Positions 1-12,494 are shown, counted from the first letter of the stretch. The stretch is 64,000 nt of DNA from Talinum fruticosum (GCA_021018815.1 JAITYX010000008.1:10662001-10726000), one strand, 5' to 3'. The notes: a model not told the origin generated them from the letters alone. Program-made: numbers and translations.

Positions 1-266
1 CTTTTACCAACAATAAGATCAACAAATCAGTGAACTATGCTATCTTTTGTTGTAGTTGATTTTGTCTCTGGCTTGAGTCTCTGATTTAAATTTTGACTAT
101 GTTGCTATGTGTAATCTTCAATCAAGTGCTGAATATTGAATACAAAAGGGTTAAAAGTATTGCAATTAGATGTATGACTCATTAGCCATGATCGTCTCAT
201 GATACTGTAATCCTTTTTGGTAGCTGCGTTGTAATTCTCTAAAAATTCTGATTGTTTCTCTTTCAG

Positions 267-3200
267 ATTGTGGACGTACTACATCCCATAGTGGCTCTGG
301 CAACAACCAACACAATAGTGAAGATGTACAACAAAATGATTCACAGAATGACGAGGGCATTGTACAAAATGATTCACAGAACGACGAGGGCATTGTACAA
401 AATGATCCACAGAACGAAGAGGGCATTGTACAAAATGATTCACAGAGCCGTGAGGGCATTGTTACTTCTGATAAGGTTCGATTTTTATTGGTGAAATCAT
501 ATTCTTAGAAAAACTAGAAAAATTTATGCCTTTTGAGTAGTTCTTTCCAGATTGTGGTCATATCATGGACTTGTGCGTCTAGAATTGTAAGAGTTCATCT
601 GCATATGTGTTAAGTTCAAGAGTGGCCGTGCTTCCTAGTTCCTGGAGATCTTGGTGAATTTTTATTCGGTTGGAACGTTTCATGAAAACTGCTTTATTCT
701 ATAATACAGGCTTGGCAATTTCCTATCCATAACCATTTTGGCATAACATGAATGTGAAAGGGTATAAAATTTGAATTCAGTGCCTGTTTCGTGTTCAGAT
801 GGTGGATGAGGGGTGTGAGACTGGTACTGCACGCCTACTTTTCCAGCGACAATGGACAGTCATGGTGCTCCACCGTAGAGGTCATTGCTAACCATGGATG
901 ATACAGCATCTTGTGCCCTGTGTCAACCACTATCTTTTTACCATCGATCCAGATCCTGATTTTATCATTGCCCACTCACCTCAAAATAAAAAAAAAAAGA
1001 AGAGAAAAAGCGGAGCATTATGGGCAGTTCAAATATCTGAATTATGTACTCATGTACAAAAGGGGTAAAAGAACAGAACCATAGTAATTAGTTTACTTGT
1101 TGCCATATGCTGTGTGGGGGACTGGGCCTAGAGATGTAACACTTAATTTAGGCTGGAAATAGCAGTGCTTATTGCCGCTTGATGGATGTGAGAAATGTGC
1201 TTGGTAACTAGCTATGCCTGTTATGGCTGATGTAAGCGAACTTTATGGTGGTGCATGGAGTTCAAATTAGTCATGATGCTTGATGTTGTTAAGGAAGTCA
1301 TAGTACTTGATGTTGTCGCTTGTGCCATTGTTATTTGGGAAAGAAAGAATCCTTAACCTTAGATTTGTTAAGGAGGACATGCAGAAGACATGTCTTCTGA
1401 GGTGTGCGCGGACCTTACATCTCGAAGGTTTAGAGAGAAGTATCCTGGATAAAGGTAGGGTGTGAGAGGAGGAGAGCTAGAGAGCTTTTGGATTGAGAGA
1501 GGGGAGAGAAAGTGTGAGAGAGAGACCTGTTCTGGAGAGATTGGTAGAGTAAACAGGTCGAGGAGGAACAGAATTGAATGGCTGAAAAGTTCTAATTTAC
1601 ATTTTAATTTTATATTATTCTTAATTTATTAAAAGCTTATGAGGGGAGCTTCATATTGGTTTTACTAATATATAAGTATCCTAAACATTTTGCAAGAAAA
1701 TGTTTTCCATCACTGGCATAGTTTACACTTAATCTAAAGCAACAGACTAAAACTGTGAATTTGTTCCTAAACTGTACCGGTTAACTTACCCTGTGTGTTT
1801 TTAGGGATTAGGGACTATGTGGTATTATGAGTAATTAAAAAAGTTGTGTTAACAAGATACCAAGGGGATGCCATTATGTCATCCATGAACAAAAGGGGTA
1901 GTCACAAAATAATGTCATGCCAAGCTCTCTGGAATAATCTTATCTACAAAATCAAAAAGGGTCAACTTTGTGGTGTTGTTGAGAACTTGAATTGAACTAT
2001 TCTAAGTTCTCTATAAAATAAAGCTTGGAATCTTCTTGATAGGACTGAGAACTTGAGTCCAACTATACTCAATTAATAGAATAAAGCTTGAAATCTTGAT
2101 AGGACTTAGTCTTGGCCTGAAAAGTTTGGCGATACCTCTCCAGGCCTACAGAACCATCTTCCAAATGCCTTGGACACGACTCTTATGCAATCTTATTCTC
2201 CTTGCCACCAACAGATTCTAATAGTCTGAGGTTGCATCCAACTAATCCTCATCAAGGAGAATGATAAGTGCCAAAGCGGATAGACCCACCTATGTTGGAT
2301 AAAAACGTGGTCTGCCAATTGGCGACTGCTTGTTTGAATCAGTTTCTGCAGTTCTGGTGTACTGTGACAACATAGGTTAAAGACGTAGAGTAATATGTCT
2401 GTTTGAAATAACTTCTATCTATCTTTATTTTAGAATTTCGAATAACTGCCATTTTGGTAACTAAATAAAATGATTGTACACAGTTTTGAAAAATTAGGCC
2501 AAAGATCCTTTGTCTGAGATCTTTACCCGTGGACCCAAGTCCCAGGTAACATTGTAGAGCAGTAAGAATTCTTCAGAATCATTGCATCATCCAAAATTCA
2601 AACCCATTGAAGTGCACAGTCCTTGAATATCTAAAACCAGCCTGATTTTATTATTGCCCATGACTATTTACTTTTAGCATGGCCTCAAGTCTCTACTCTG
2701 CTGATATTTAAAAATGGGGTGCTTAACTTTTGTGTTTCTGCTGTGCAGGTGTCTGAAAATGCGGGTATTTTGACCCAGCTCCAGAGGGACAGTAATAATG
2801 GTGTGGGTCTCCCTGAGAATACCATTTCCTCTGTTGTGAGTTCTCCTATAGCAGTTCGTTCAACTGATTTTCAGTTTGATGTTCGTTCTGAGGATGGGAT
2901 CCAGCTTTGTGTTGATTTGAACTCAACCCCTTCAGAATGGGTTGAGAGTATGAAGAGGGGAGTTCATATATGTCAGTGTCATGATGTGCCTGGGCCCAGA
3001 TCACATGGTATACAAGAGGACCCTGGGGTATTGTGTTCCAAGCAAATGAAAAGTTCCTCTGTTATAGACTTAGATAAGGAGATGAATAGTGGCAACTTTG
3101 AAGATGAATCTTTCCCAGCCACAACAGGGACAAGTGTACAGCCGCAAGCTGGTGATCCTGATATAGGGCAGGGATCCTTGTATTCTCTTGGATGGAAATC

Positions 3201-6200
3201 TTGTAGTAATACTGTTAACAATCAGGAGAACAAGGGGGAAAAACAGACACTATCATGCAGGATGGGATTTGATGGAGAAAAGGAAGTTGTTAATGGTTCA
3301 AAATCTTGCGAAAGAGAGGATGAATCAGTGGCAACAGGTTCAGCTGTGAATGTAGTGACTCAGATAAGAACATGTAATTCTTCAGGAAAATTATGTGATC
3401 CTGAACATTTGGGGATGTCGAAAAACCAAATATCAAATGCAGGTAATGCTATTTATGAGAAGTCATCCCTAGAGCGAATTAATGGCCTTCTAAACCCTGC
3501 TTTGAAGTATATTGTATCCCCAACATCTACTTCTTCAAAGATACAAGCACCTCCTTGTGCTGATTTGGTACAAGACGTTGCACCTTCTCCTTCCAGGGCT
3601 GGTACATCTATGGGTCTGGTTGATCAATTACAGTTCTCTGATAGAGAGCACTGTGGATTGCCTCAATCAACTCAGTTTCACGGAAATCTACATCAGTTTC
3701 AATCTGTTCAAATAGCTGATTCAAGAAGATATATGACCTGCTCTAGTAAGTCTGGCAGGATAGAGGATGAGAATATCAGAGCAGCAGTTTCAAGTAAGTC
3801 TAGAGTGCAATTCATTAAGGCGCAAACACATCTGGCTGCTTGTCGTGGAGAAAGCATGCCTTTGTCTCCTTCCAGTAGACATGACTCCCTAGGCATTGTC
3901 AATCTAACTAATAACATTGAAGCAGAGAATGGTGGCTTCTTTCGCCCGCGTGAGCCTGGTAAGGAAGTCGTCGATGTTCCCTCATCCATGGTTGGTGTCC
4001 AGAGAGAACATGCATTGCTTTCTCCTTTTAGCAATGTTGTCTCCCACGACTTAGTTGTTCCTGAGCAGAATGGGGCGAATCATGGTATTGTCACATGCTC
4101 AAACAAGGTTGAAGAGGAAAATTGCAAAAGCCTGCCTGCCGCATGTGTGGGAAATTTGGTATTTTGCAATCACTTAAGCACCTCTTATACTTCTCATTTC
4201 CATTTCCATTTCTCTTTTTCTTTGTTATGTTCTTTCTCTTTGTAGACTAGGTTGCATGGAAATGGTATTATTTAATGGGAAATGGATATGAGGAAAGGAA
4301 ATTGGGGAAAACACTCTCTAAAAGCATGTGAATGAGAATATCTGGAAAATGGCTGTAGAACTACATTGATACCTGTTGTACTCAGTAGAAAAGAACTATC
4401 CATACAGCTAATTGTATTCTATAAATTTGAAATTAGTGAACTTTTGACTACCAAAAGAGGGATTTATTGAGTAAAACAATCTAGAGGTGCAAGGGACAAA
4501 AAACTGCTGGTATGAAAGGAGAGTTTCCCGTTTTTTGTGGAGTCTGAGAAGAAACAATCGGAAAAGAGGAAACACAATCTTCATAAGCCTGACTTGCAAC
4601 CAAAAAGGAGTGGGTGTTGCATGAAATATATCAGTATCACGTTTTCCTTGGGTGGGTCTTTTGCATTCTTCTCCTGTTTTTTCTCATTCTTTTGCAAATT
4701 ATTTTACCCTGCAATATATTCTCCATATGCCTCTTTGATTTGAGTCTGTCTTCTGCTGCTAAACTGTGTACTTAAACATGATGGTGACTCCTTGTGTTTA
4801 AGCTATATCTTGGCAAAATTAAATGGAATATTTAAGATTCTATGAAGGCGAGGAAACAAAATCATTATTTAATTCCTTGTTCCTTCCATCATCCTTGAGA
4901 GCAGAGGGCAGAAAGTCATCTTGCTTGATCCCCTTGGGTGTTGGAACTTTGATCCCGATAAGGGAGAATATGAAATTTGCAGAGATCTTGTCTTTTCATG
5001 TGGTCATGCCAAGTTGATTGCATTGGTGTTTGCATAGTTGTTCCAAATCCAAATCCGATCCTTGCCTCTCTGTGTGTGTTGTGTTTTTTCACTTTTTTTT
5101 TTTTTTTTTTTTTTGGGGCGGGGGAGGGGGCTTGGGGTGGGCAGAAATGTACATGATCTTACCCCTTGATTGCAGAGAGGCTGTGTTGACTGGACCCTAA
5201 TTTATAAGTGTTGATTACCTACTACTCTACCGCAAAACAAGTAAAAATAGGACAATATAGTGGGACATTTTGCTTTGGTCTATAGCAATGTTGAGCTTAA
5301 ACAATTGTCCAAAAACAACTTTTTTAGTTGCTTGAGAAAGCAGCCCGTTTCTTCAGAATTGATATCTGCATTATGGTAGTTATGTCATTTATCTCTACAA
5401 TTAGCTCATCCACTGTATGTGCTTCTAATGATACCTACTACTATGCAGGGCACAAGTGATGCTGGGGATAGAAAGGGGTACCCAGAGTAAGATCACTGTC
5501 AGAAAAGATTGTTCTTGTGCTGAGAGTGAGACTAATATTTTAGCTAACAAGTTGTATTTTCAATTCAGGTGCTTGGATAGAGATTTAATAAAGAGGATCT
5601 GCATGAAGCCTATTAATTCTGAGACTAATGGGGAGCTTAAGAGAAAGAGGCAATTTAATGGTATTGAAGATCAAAGTAACTGTTTTAACTCTGATTCTAG
5701 GATCTTAAGGACCTCAAAGCAGCCTAATGGAGATGTTCATGCAAGCCGCAGAAGATCATCACGACTTTTCACTAAGGTTGTACACCCATCCCTGATTTCT
5801 CCTGCCATCTGTTGCCCTTCCATGTATTCATGAGTCTCTCTCGCTCACGCTCACACTCACACACACACACACACACACACATGCACACAGATACACCCAC
5901 ATGCATGTGTGACACAATTGTGTTATGTTTCTACCTTACAATGGTTGAATTGCATATGCCCGGGATTTGTCCTTTATGTTATTCAGTGTATTGTAAGCTT
6001 TGAGGTAGCAAGATGTTTATGTGGTCTTGGAATTTGTCCAGAGTAGGGCTTCATACATCTGGACTTCTTGAACCCTTGCTTCTCTAGATTCCCCATGATG
6101 TGTTCTGTTTTTGCAAGCTTTATGTGGCCCTTATGTATTCGATGCCGTATGCCACTCAGCCACTGCATATCTCATTGTTGATGTATGTTCTGCCTCATCA

Positions 6201-6850
6201 GATTTCATTCTATAGGCTTATGTCTCTCATGTTGATATATTAGTTGCATATCATGTCTGCTATCTACTAACTTGTTGAGTTTATTTAACAGTGAGTTTGT
6301 AGGTGAGAAAAGGAAGATGCTCACGGTACACAGTTTTTTCAGAAGCTGAGATTAGGTTTGTGGTAAATATTAAACGTTTTTATCCACCTTGAATCATTCA
6401 ATCAAAGTCGATAGAAGGACAATACAGGCTACGAAACGTGTCTCTTTCCTTGTTCATAACATACCTTCTTGTATCGAATTATGTTCATGTTACATTCTAT
6501 GATAGAATTCCGCTTCATTGCTTTACTTTAGGCATGTTCTTTTCAACTTATAACAAGTATGTCATTAGCATTCAGCAGTGATTAGCATGCATCAGCCAAC
6601 AACAATGATGAGCAGTAAGTTACTTATGATAAGTTGAAGAGAACATGCCCTCGTTTGCTTCGGTTCCTTGTATAGACTTTGTAATTAGTCTCTTCATCTT
6701 TGACAAGTCTAAGTAACAATGATCTTTTCTATGCCGAACATGTCAAGTTTATGGGTTTGTTGCTTCTACCCTGGCTAGTGAGTGATTAGCTTTATATTGG
6801 TGTTTTGCAGGTTGCTTGATTTGTTGGGGAGACCACAGTACACAGAATAA
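267..6850 (+). CDS. Unknown Ser/Asn-rich protein, 3' part of a gene (at least 5 exons)
   Basis: I do not recognise the family. Exons I can support are 267-475, 2749-4158, about 5449-5776, 6303-6355 and 6811-6850. The 5' end lies before the window. Exon 267-475 follows a TTTCAG acceptor and carries four 11-residue repeats. The 470-codon exon at 2749-4158 is hydrophilic, low-complexity and Ser/Asn/Gln-rich, with no membrane segment. The last three exons encode a basic stretch (RRRSSRLF) and then a short conserved-looking C-terminus read across two junctions (VRKGRCSRYTVFSEAEIR, then LLDLLGRPQYTE, stop). The basic runs suggest a nuclear protein, which is inference. The phase between exon 2 (ends phase 0) and the 5449 exon (needs two incoming bases) does not match, so a small exon or another splice site is missing from my model. 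Confidence 0.6.
326..460 (+). repeat. Four in-frame 33-36-bp tandem repeats in an exon
   Basis: Units start at 326, 362, 395 and 428. The translated unit is VQNDSQNDEGI with small changes (one unit has an extra Gln, others have Pro, Glu or Ser-Arg substitutions). Because all units keep frame, the array is coding and could vary in copy number between individuals. Confidence 0.85.
476..2748 (+). other. Long intron, no supported coding exon
   Basis: This 2.3-kb stretch separates two exons of the unknown gene. It holds a copy of a dispersed repeat (from about 1829) and a purine-rich GA stretch near 1470-1560. I see no further exon with clear splice signals, but a short exon could be hidden here. 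Confidence 0.5.
1829..1985 (+). repeat. Dispersed repeat copy (GAGTAAT...GGGGATG family)
   Basis: This resembles stretches at about 26804-26950 and 60990-61140. All begin with GAGTAAT followed by an A-rich run, then a CC/CAGGGGATG core and AAATCATGCC-like text. It lies in an intron here. The copy at 60990-61353 suggests what the full element looks like. Confidence 0.55.
5829..5886 (+). repeat. CT/CA microsatellite in intron
   Basis: Imperfect CTCTCTCGCTCACGCTCACAC text leads into a perfect CA run to about 5881. It lies in the intron directly after the exon ending at 5776. Confidence 0.85.
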
Positions 6851-7218
6851 TAATAGTACTATGATGCTTCTACTATACTTAGATTTATTTTTGGCGTAAT
6901 GTAACAGTAATCTCTATAATTTTATCTTTTGTGATTAAAATTTTGCCCTTTCTTCCTTGTAGATGAGGCCGAATGAATTTTTTCAATGATTTTGGTCTCT
7001 GCTTTGGGGGATTAGTTTGTATATCACCAGCTTGTATCAATCAGGATTCAGAATCAGGAGATCCATGGTCATATTTCGAATGTTTATTTATTAATTTATT
7101 GTTTCTTCTCAGTTCCACAATTTGGTCATTCGTTTGGGTTATGCTTTCCGGTGACTAATGCTGTAGTAGTGTAATGCGATGCGTATGTTCGACTTTGTAT
7201 TGAAATTTCTCTGGTATC

Positions 7219-7224
7219 AATAAA
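7219..7224 (+). terminator. AATAAA polyadenylation signal of the unknown gene
   Basis: A canonical AATAAA lies about 370 bp after the TAA at 6848-6850, with T-rich sequence around it. This is a plausible 3' end of the transcript. Confidence 0.55.
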
Positions 7225-7677
7225 GTTTTTGCACAATTTTAAGTGTAAATGTTCGTGACATTAAAGAGGTCTTGATCTAGTGGCCAAGACTAAAATTTTG
7301 AATACATTAGGTTTCAGGTATAATTTTTTTCTCCTATTCTATTGTATCGTCTTTTGTGGCTCCTCTAAACTTAAAAAAAGGCTACACTTAAAAGTAGATT
7401 CTTGGGTATTTATAAAGATATATTCAATTTTAATGAAGTTTTTGTCTAATGGTGAAAGCTAAGACTGTAAACATATTATACCACATTACAGGTTCGATTT
7501 TTCTTCTTTTGTTACACTCGTGATTGTATTGTAATATCCTCTCGTGTATTCTATAATGTTGAATTTTGAATTTTGAATTTTGTTATGATTTTTGTTTTTA
7601 AAATAAAACAATATCTAAGCTGAAAGTTTAAAGGATATTCATGCGATGGCCGAATATGCTTCCATGGCAAAAGTTAT

Positions 7678-8075
7678 AAGTTCTTGGATTAAAAAGTCAC
7701 TAAAGTATTTCAAAATGTCAAAAAATGTCACTAATTAAATTGATGATAAATAATTGCCATCTGGACTAATAATTAACAATTAAAAATGCCATTGTACCTA
7801 ATTTTAACCTCGCTACAGACACGTGAAAATCCTAGTAAAAAACCCATTTTTCTTTTTTTTTTTATACGATCAAGAGGTTAAATAATTTCCTCTCCTTTTC
7901 CCATGAGTTCTCTCCAAATCTTTCTTCCTCTACGCCTTCCATCCCTAAAATTAAAAAGTTAGGGTATGAGGAAAACCCCTAAAGTCAAAATTGAGGGGAA
8001 TTGGCAAAATTTACACGTAAATTAGCGTTGTTCTTGGTTTGTGTAACGAAATTGAAGCCAAAACGTTGTAATCAT
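7678..8075 (+). repeat. Left terminal inverted repeat of the MULE
   Basis: This aligns by eye, with scattered mismatches and small indels, to the reverse complement of 10340-10751. Shared landmarks in order are GGATTAAAA, AATGTCACTAA, CTAATAATTAA, a TAAC-TCGCTACA block, AGAGGTTAAATAATTTCCTC and TCAAAATTGAGGG. Confidence 0.8.
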
Positions 8076-8539
8076 GTCTCGATCAGATTGTCGAAGCTCC
8101 AACAAAGCATGCAATTCTTGCCCCCTGTTTCGGGTACTTTAACCTACAAAGTCAAACGAGTAATATGAATAACGAGTTGCTAATGGTCGAGTCTCTTGGT
8201 GCTCCTTCAGTTGCTTCCATTCCCTCAAAGAACCCAAGCAACTTTAAGCATCCTCTCGGTGAGCGGAAGACGTCCGCCTTTGATTTGAATACTGGACGTG
8301 TTGTTGACAAGTGACCTTTCCAATTTAAATTTTATTTTCAGCACATTATTCTCTTAAGATGAATAAAAAAATCAGAATATCCTATTATAACCGATTTATT
8401 ATATCCGATTTTTATTAATTTTCTTTTATTACATGATAAATTTCAGTTTATATTTTTTTTAAACTATCATTTTTTCTTGTCATTTTTTGTCGAAGCCACC
8501 AATAATCATTGCGTGAATGTTTTACTTCAATTGTTCATA

Positions 8540-9510
8540 AATCATGTTAACTTGTTCATTAGGGCATACATGTTTGTAAACGAGTTATGTGATAATTGTT
8601 CATTGGTAATTGTTATCCAATCAATATGAAACTATTTATCCTAAATTAATCAAATATATATATTTCAGTGAATAATTCATTTGCTGCGAATGAACAAATA
8701 TTTATATTTCATTTAGCAAGTTGACCTAATGAACAAAATATATCAAATCACAGATGAACAAATAAGCATATGTATATGAACACATTGTAGGCTACCGATG
8801 AACAAATCGTCAATGTGAAATTATTTGTCTTGAATTAATCAAATATTAATATTCTCAGTGAACAATTCATTTGCTCCGAATGAACAAATATATATTTTTC
8901 ATTGAGAAAATCGACCTTTTACAATGAACAAAATATATCATCACAGATGAACAAAATAAGTATATGTACATGAACAAACCGTAGGCTATTGATAAACAAT
9001 TATGAATATCTTAGGTGAAATGCACTCGTTTCTTTGGTTGGTTTTTCTAATGAAGTTTCTTCCATTTTCGAATGATGGATTGCTTTTACAATGAACAAAA
9101 TATATCCTCATCTACCGCAATCGAAAGATTTAGTTATTATTGTCAAGAATAATTAACTAATATATTCATGAACAAAATGGTAAAAAATAATGAACAAATA
9201 GTTTTCTTATAATGAACAACTTAACATAAGAAAATGAACAATCAAAATTACATGGTTGAACATATGAAAAATGAACAAATATTTTAGAATTGAATCTTGA
9301 TGAACAAAATACTTTAAAACAATGAACAAAGAGTATCTATGGATGAACAATACAACATAAGACAATGAACAATCAAAATTTTATGGTTGAACATTTTAAC
9401 CTAGGAGAATGAACAGATATATTACAACCAAAATTTTGATGAACAAAATACTATAAAACAATGAATAAAGAGTATTAGTGGATGAACAACACAACTATTG
9501 TTGTTGAAAA
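8540..9510. repeat. Array of about twenty ATGAACAA motifs inside the MULE
   Basis: The octamer ATGAACAA (or ATGAACA plus one change) recurs roughly every 20-45 bp. Larger units are visible: about 185 bp duplicated at 8625-8810 and 8811-9000, and about 150-170 bp duplicated at about 9185-9340 and 9341-9490. Nearly all copies are in the same orientation. Confidence 0.8.
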
Positions 9511-10339
9511 ATTATTTATGTATGTATGAACCTTTACCCCGCACCCCATACTAGCACACAAGTCAAATATTACAGAAAATAATCAAATTGATGAGAAACA
9601 CCATACAATGCGGATATCAGCGAAATTAACCTATTTTATGCATGTAAATTAACTAAAGTTAAAGTATATTTCACCACACAAGATATTATACCTTTTCTTT
9701 TTCTGATGTAGCATATTGTTTGCATTTTGCTTCATTCCTTAATCGCTAATTTCCACCGAATTTGGAAAGATGATTGACGGTTTTCGCTAAATATTGAGTA
9801 AGGATTGACAGCTTTTGCTAAAAAGATAAACGAAATGTAAAACTCGACGATGAGAACGAGAGAGAAGAGTCTATTGGCCGGAATTCTGGCAACCGTTGAG
9901 GAAAATTGCGAGGATAAGCGGCGTTAGAGGAAGGTTAGCGAGGACAAGCCGTGGAGAGAGAAAATCGCAGGGAGTTGAAGAGACCGAAGTGAGAGAGAGT
10001 CGTGGGGAATTAATTTTGAAAATAAAATGGAAAGGAATCCTAATGATAACTAAATCTAGGTAGTTAATCATAAAAAGGACTCTAATAATAAAAAAATTAC
10101 ACGTAATATCTTTTTTCCATGTCAACATAGGAGCATATACCCCCACCTCCAACATTGTTATATTGCTCTGTCTCAAGCCCAAAGCGGACACGATTACTTT
10201 AAATAAATCTAATAACAACAAAGTCGACATTGCTGATTTTAGAAGAGCGAGTTCCATCCGACACTCGTGGATAAACTAGACAAATTTGTGAAGGAATTGC
10301 TCAATGTAGATGACTCTTGATGGAATTGGAAATGAGGTA

Positions 10340-10751
10340 AAAAGTAAAAATGATTGCAACTCTTTCGCTTCGGTTTCGTCACACAAACGCAAGAACAATC
10401 CTACTTTCTTTACAAATTTAGCCAATTTCCCTCAATTTTGATTTTATGGGTTTTCTTTAAACCCTAACTTTCAATTTTTGGGTGGAAGGTGTGGAGGAAA
10501 AACGATTTGAAGGGAACTCGTGGGAAAAAGAGAGGAAATTATTTAACCTCTTAATAGTATTAAAAAAGGGGAAATGTGTTTTTATTCGTTGCTTGGATTT
10601 TCACTCATTGTAGCGAGTTAAAGTGAGATACAATGACATTTTCAACAGCTTAATTATTAGTCGATCAGTGACTATTGTTTATCATTAATTTATTTAGTGA
10701 CATTTTTTTACATTTTAAGATATTTCAATGACATTTTAATCCGAGAACTCC
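10340..10751 (-). repeat. Right terminal inverted repeat of the MULE
   Basis: This is the inverse partner of 7678-8075. Its outer end on the + strand reads TTTTAATCCGAGAACTCC, mirroring the left outer end. Confidence 0.8.
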
Positions 10752-11426
10752 AAAAGTTTAAAGATTTCAATATAGTTGTAACCAATTCGATGAAAAAATT
10801 ACACAATTGAAGAAATAATGGATATTCATTGTGTGAAACGTTTTTATTTTCTATTTTTGGGAACGCGAGATGGGAAAGAATCATATTACAATTCGATGAT
10901 GATCTCGAGTCATAGATTCGGGCCACAAAAAGACAAAAGAGATTTTTTTATATCCAAAATGCTATTGCTAACTTTCCCCCAAGTGGTGTTGTTTGATATG
11001 GGGATGTGTACGTAGGAGAGGCCTTAGAGGAAAAGATATGGGGATTTAATAGTATTAAAAGAATTATAATTATGATTATACAATCTATTTTCAATATATT
11101 CAAAACCTTTAATGTTTTTTTTAATGTAAACAAACCTTTTTATTAAATAAAAATTTATAGAGTTTTCAATAAGAAAAAGTCTTATAGTTTCATTTTATTG
11201 CTAAAGTTTTGGATGCTTTTTTTTTTTTTCAAAATCAGTAAATATTTAATTAGAATAAGATTCAAGATTAAATTAAGTACCAAATTTGGGAGGCTTATTA
11301 GTGTCCCGCAGGTAATGAATAAAAAAATGCCGATAAATAAATAGGGAGAAAATAATATTGTGAAACTTTCTTTTTTAAGAGTCATTATTTTCATAAAACA
11401 TAAAATATTGAAAAATTACTAATAGA

Positions 11427-11498
11427 TGCCCCCACGCAGGATCGAACTACGGACCTTCAGTTTACAAGACTGACGCTCTACCACTGAGCTATAGGGGC
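11427..11498 (-). tRNA. trnT-UGU: tRNA-Thr(UGU)
   Basis: The 72-nt gene on the minus strand folds into a full cloverleaf. The acceptor stem is GCCCCTA/TGGGGGC with one G-T wobble, discriminator A. The D arm contains the A-box TAGCTCAGTGG. The anticodon stem TCAGT/ACTGA is perfect around loop CTTGTAA, giving anticodon TGT. The T arm is CGTAG-TTCGATC-CTGCG. A run of five T on the transcribed strand about 12 nt downstream fits a Pol III terminator. No intron and no encoded CCA. The B-box differs slightly from the GGTTCGANTCC consensus. Confidence 0.93.
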
Positions 11499-11814
11499 TC
11501 CTCTGACTACATTTAATTTTCAAAGTAAAGTCCATTGTATTTTAATCTTCAATGTGAGTAGTATGAAAACACGCACTCATAGAGCTCTTGCCAATGTCAT
11601 CCTAACTTTTTTATTTTTTATGATCTTGGAACTTCCTTATCACTCAAGATGAGTTATTATTAGGCCACATAAGGGGCAGAGTAGTAGACATCTCCCATAA
11701 TAAATTTTCATCATTCGTCATGTTTGAATATGACAATTTAAAATTTTATTTAAGGAGAATAAATGTCAAAGCAATTGAACCGACCTATGTTAATAATATC
11801 ATCCTAACGTACTA

Positions 11815-12116
11815 CTCCCTTCATTTCACAATATTTGTCATTTCTAAATTGTGAGAGAATGTCAAGGAAATACAAAATTTTATGAAAAATTTGTGTTAAA
11901 AGACCAAATTGTCCCATGGTTTTATTGGAAATGAAGAAAGTTAATGAAAAAAGGAGAGAAAAAAACAATTAATAAGGACAAACATGACAAACTAGTCATT
12001 AATATCTCATTGGGATTGTAAAGTGATAAATGTTGCAAACAAAAATAATTAGTTAAAGTGACAAATGTTGCGAACAAAAATAATTAGTTAAAGTGACATA
12101 TATTATGAAATGGGAG
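11815..12116. mobile_element. Stowaway-type MITE
   Basis: It is flanked by TA dinucleotides. The ends are CTCCCTTCATTTCACAAT and, inverted, CTCCCATTTCATAAT. Both the CTCCCT-type TIR and the TA target site are typical of Tc1/mariner-derived Stowaway MITEs. Inside, a 35-bp unit (GTGAYAAATGTTGC...TTAGTTAAA) is repeated in tandem near 12024-12095. Confidence 0.8.
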
Positions 12117-12129
12117 TATAACATAACCG

Positions 12130-12240
12130 TTATTTATCTTTGATTTAAAGAATGGTGTAATCTCTTTCGTATCATGAGCATTTAAGACAAAAACTCTCCC
12201 ACAAGTACATTTTCAGATATTCAAACTTGTGTTCACATCA
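12130..12240. repeat. Dispersed repeat fragment shared with 51300-51400
   Basis: GGTGTAATCTCTTTCG, then a GAGCATTT block, AAACTCT/AAACCCTCT and ACAAGTACA text occur in the same order at about 51315-51395. This is a degenerate repeat family that I cannot name. Confidence 0.5.
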
Positions 12241-12494
12241 TAACTTGCCTTTTCCCAACATTCCTCTTTCAAAATCACAATCCGTAGTCAAATTCACACA
12301 AATGCATGCCCTACTTTTACCATGACGAAGGTTTGTCAAGATTCAAGAATCTGGCTTATACTATTTAGAGTTCACATTACTCACACTGAACTAAATTCTC
12401 TAACCACATAATCTAATCTCACCGCAGAATCCACCATCGAGCCATAGTTGGATGCTAATCTGATCATCTTTCACGACATAATCAGCCACTTGCT

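Larger units (their letters stand above)
7678..10751. mobile_element. Non-autonomous Mutator-like element (MULE) with long TIRs
   Basis: The segment is bounded by two inverted repeats of about 400 bp: 7678-8075, and the reverse complement of 10340-10751. Both start with AGTTCT(T/C)GGATTAAAA and share blocks such as AGAGGTTAAATAATTTCCTC, with the same order and spacing throughout. The flanks AAAAGTTAT (7669-7677) and AAAAGTTTA (10752-10760) look like an imperfect 9-bp target-site duplication, typical of Mutator-like elements. I see no transposase domain inside, so the element would depend on a transposase made elsewhere. The interior holds a 49-codon ORF (8165-8314) and an array of ATGAACAA motifs. 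Confidence 0.75.

Noticed and set aside
5812..6003. His/Thr-rich ORF
   Set aside because: It is the CA microsatellite translated.
9871..10257. 128-codon ORF inside the MULE
   Set aside because: Hydrophobic, AT-driven composition with no transposase motif.
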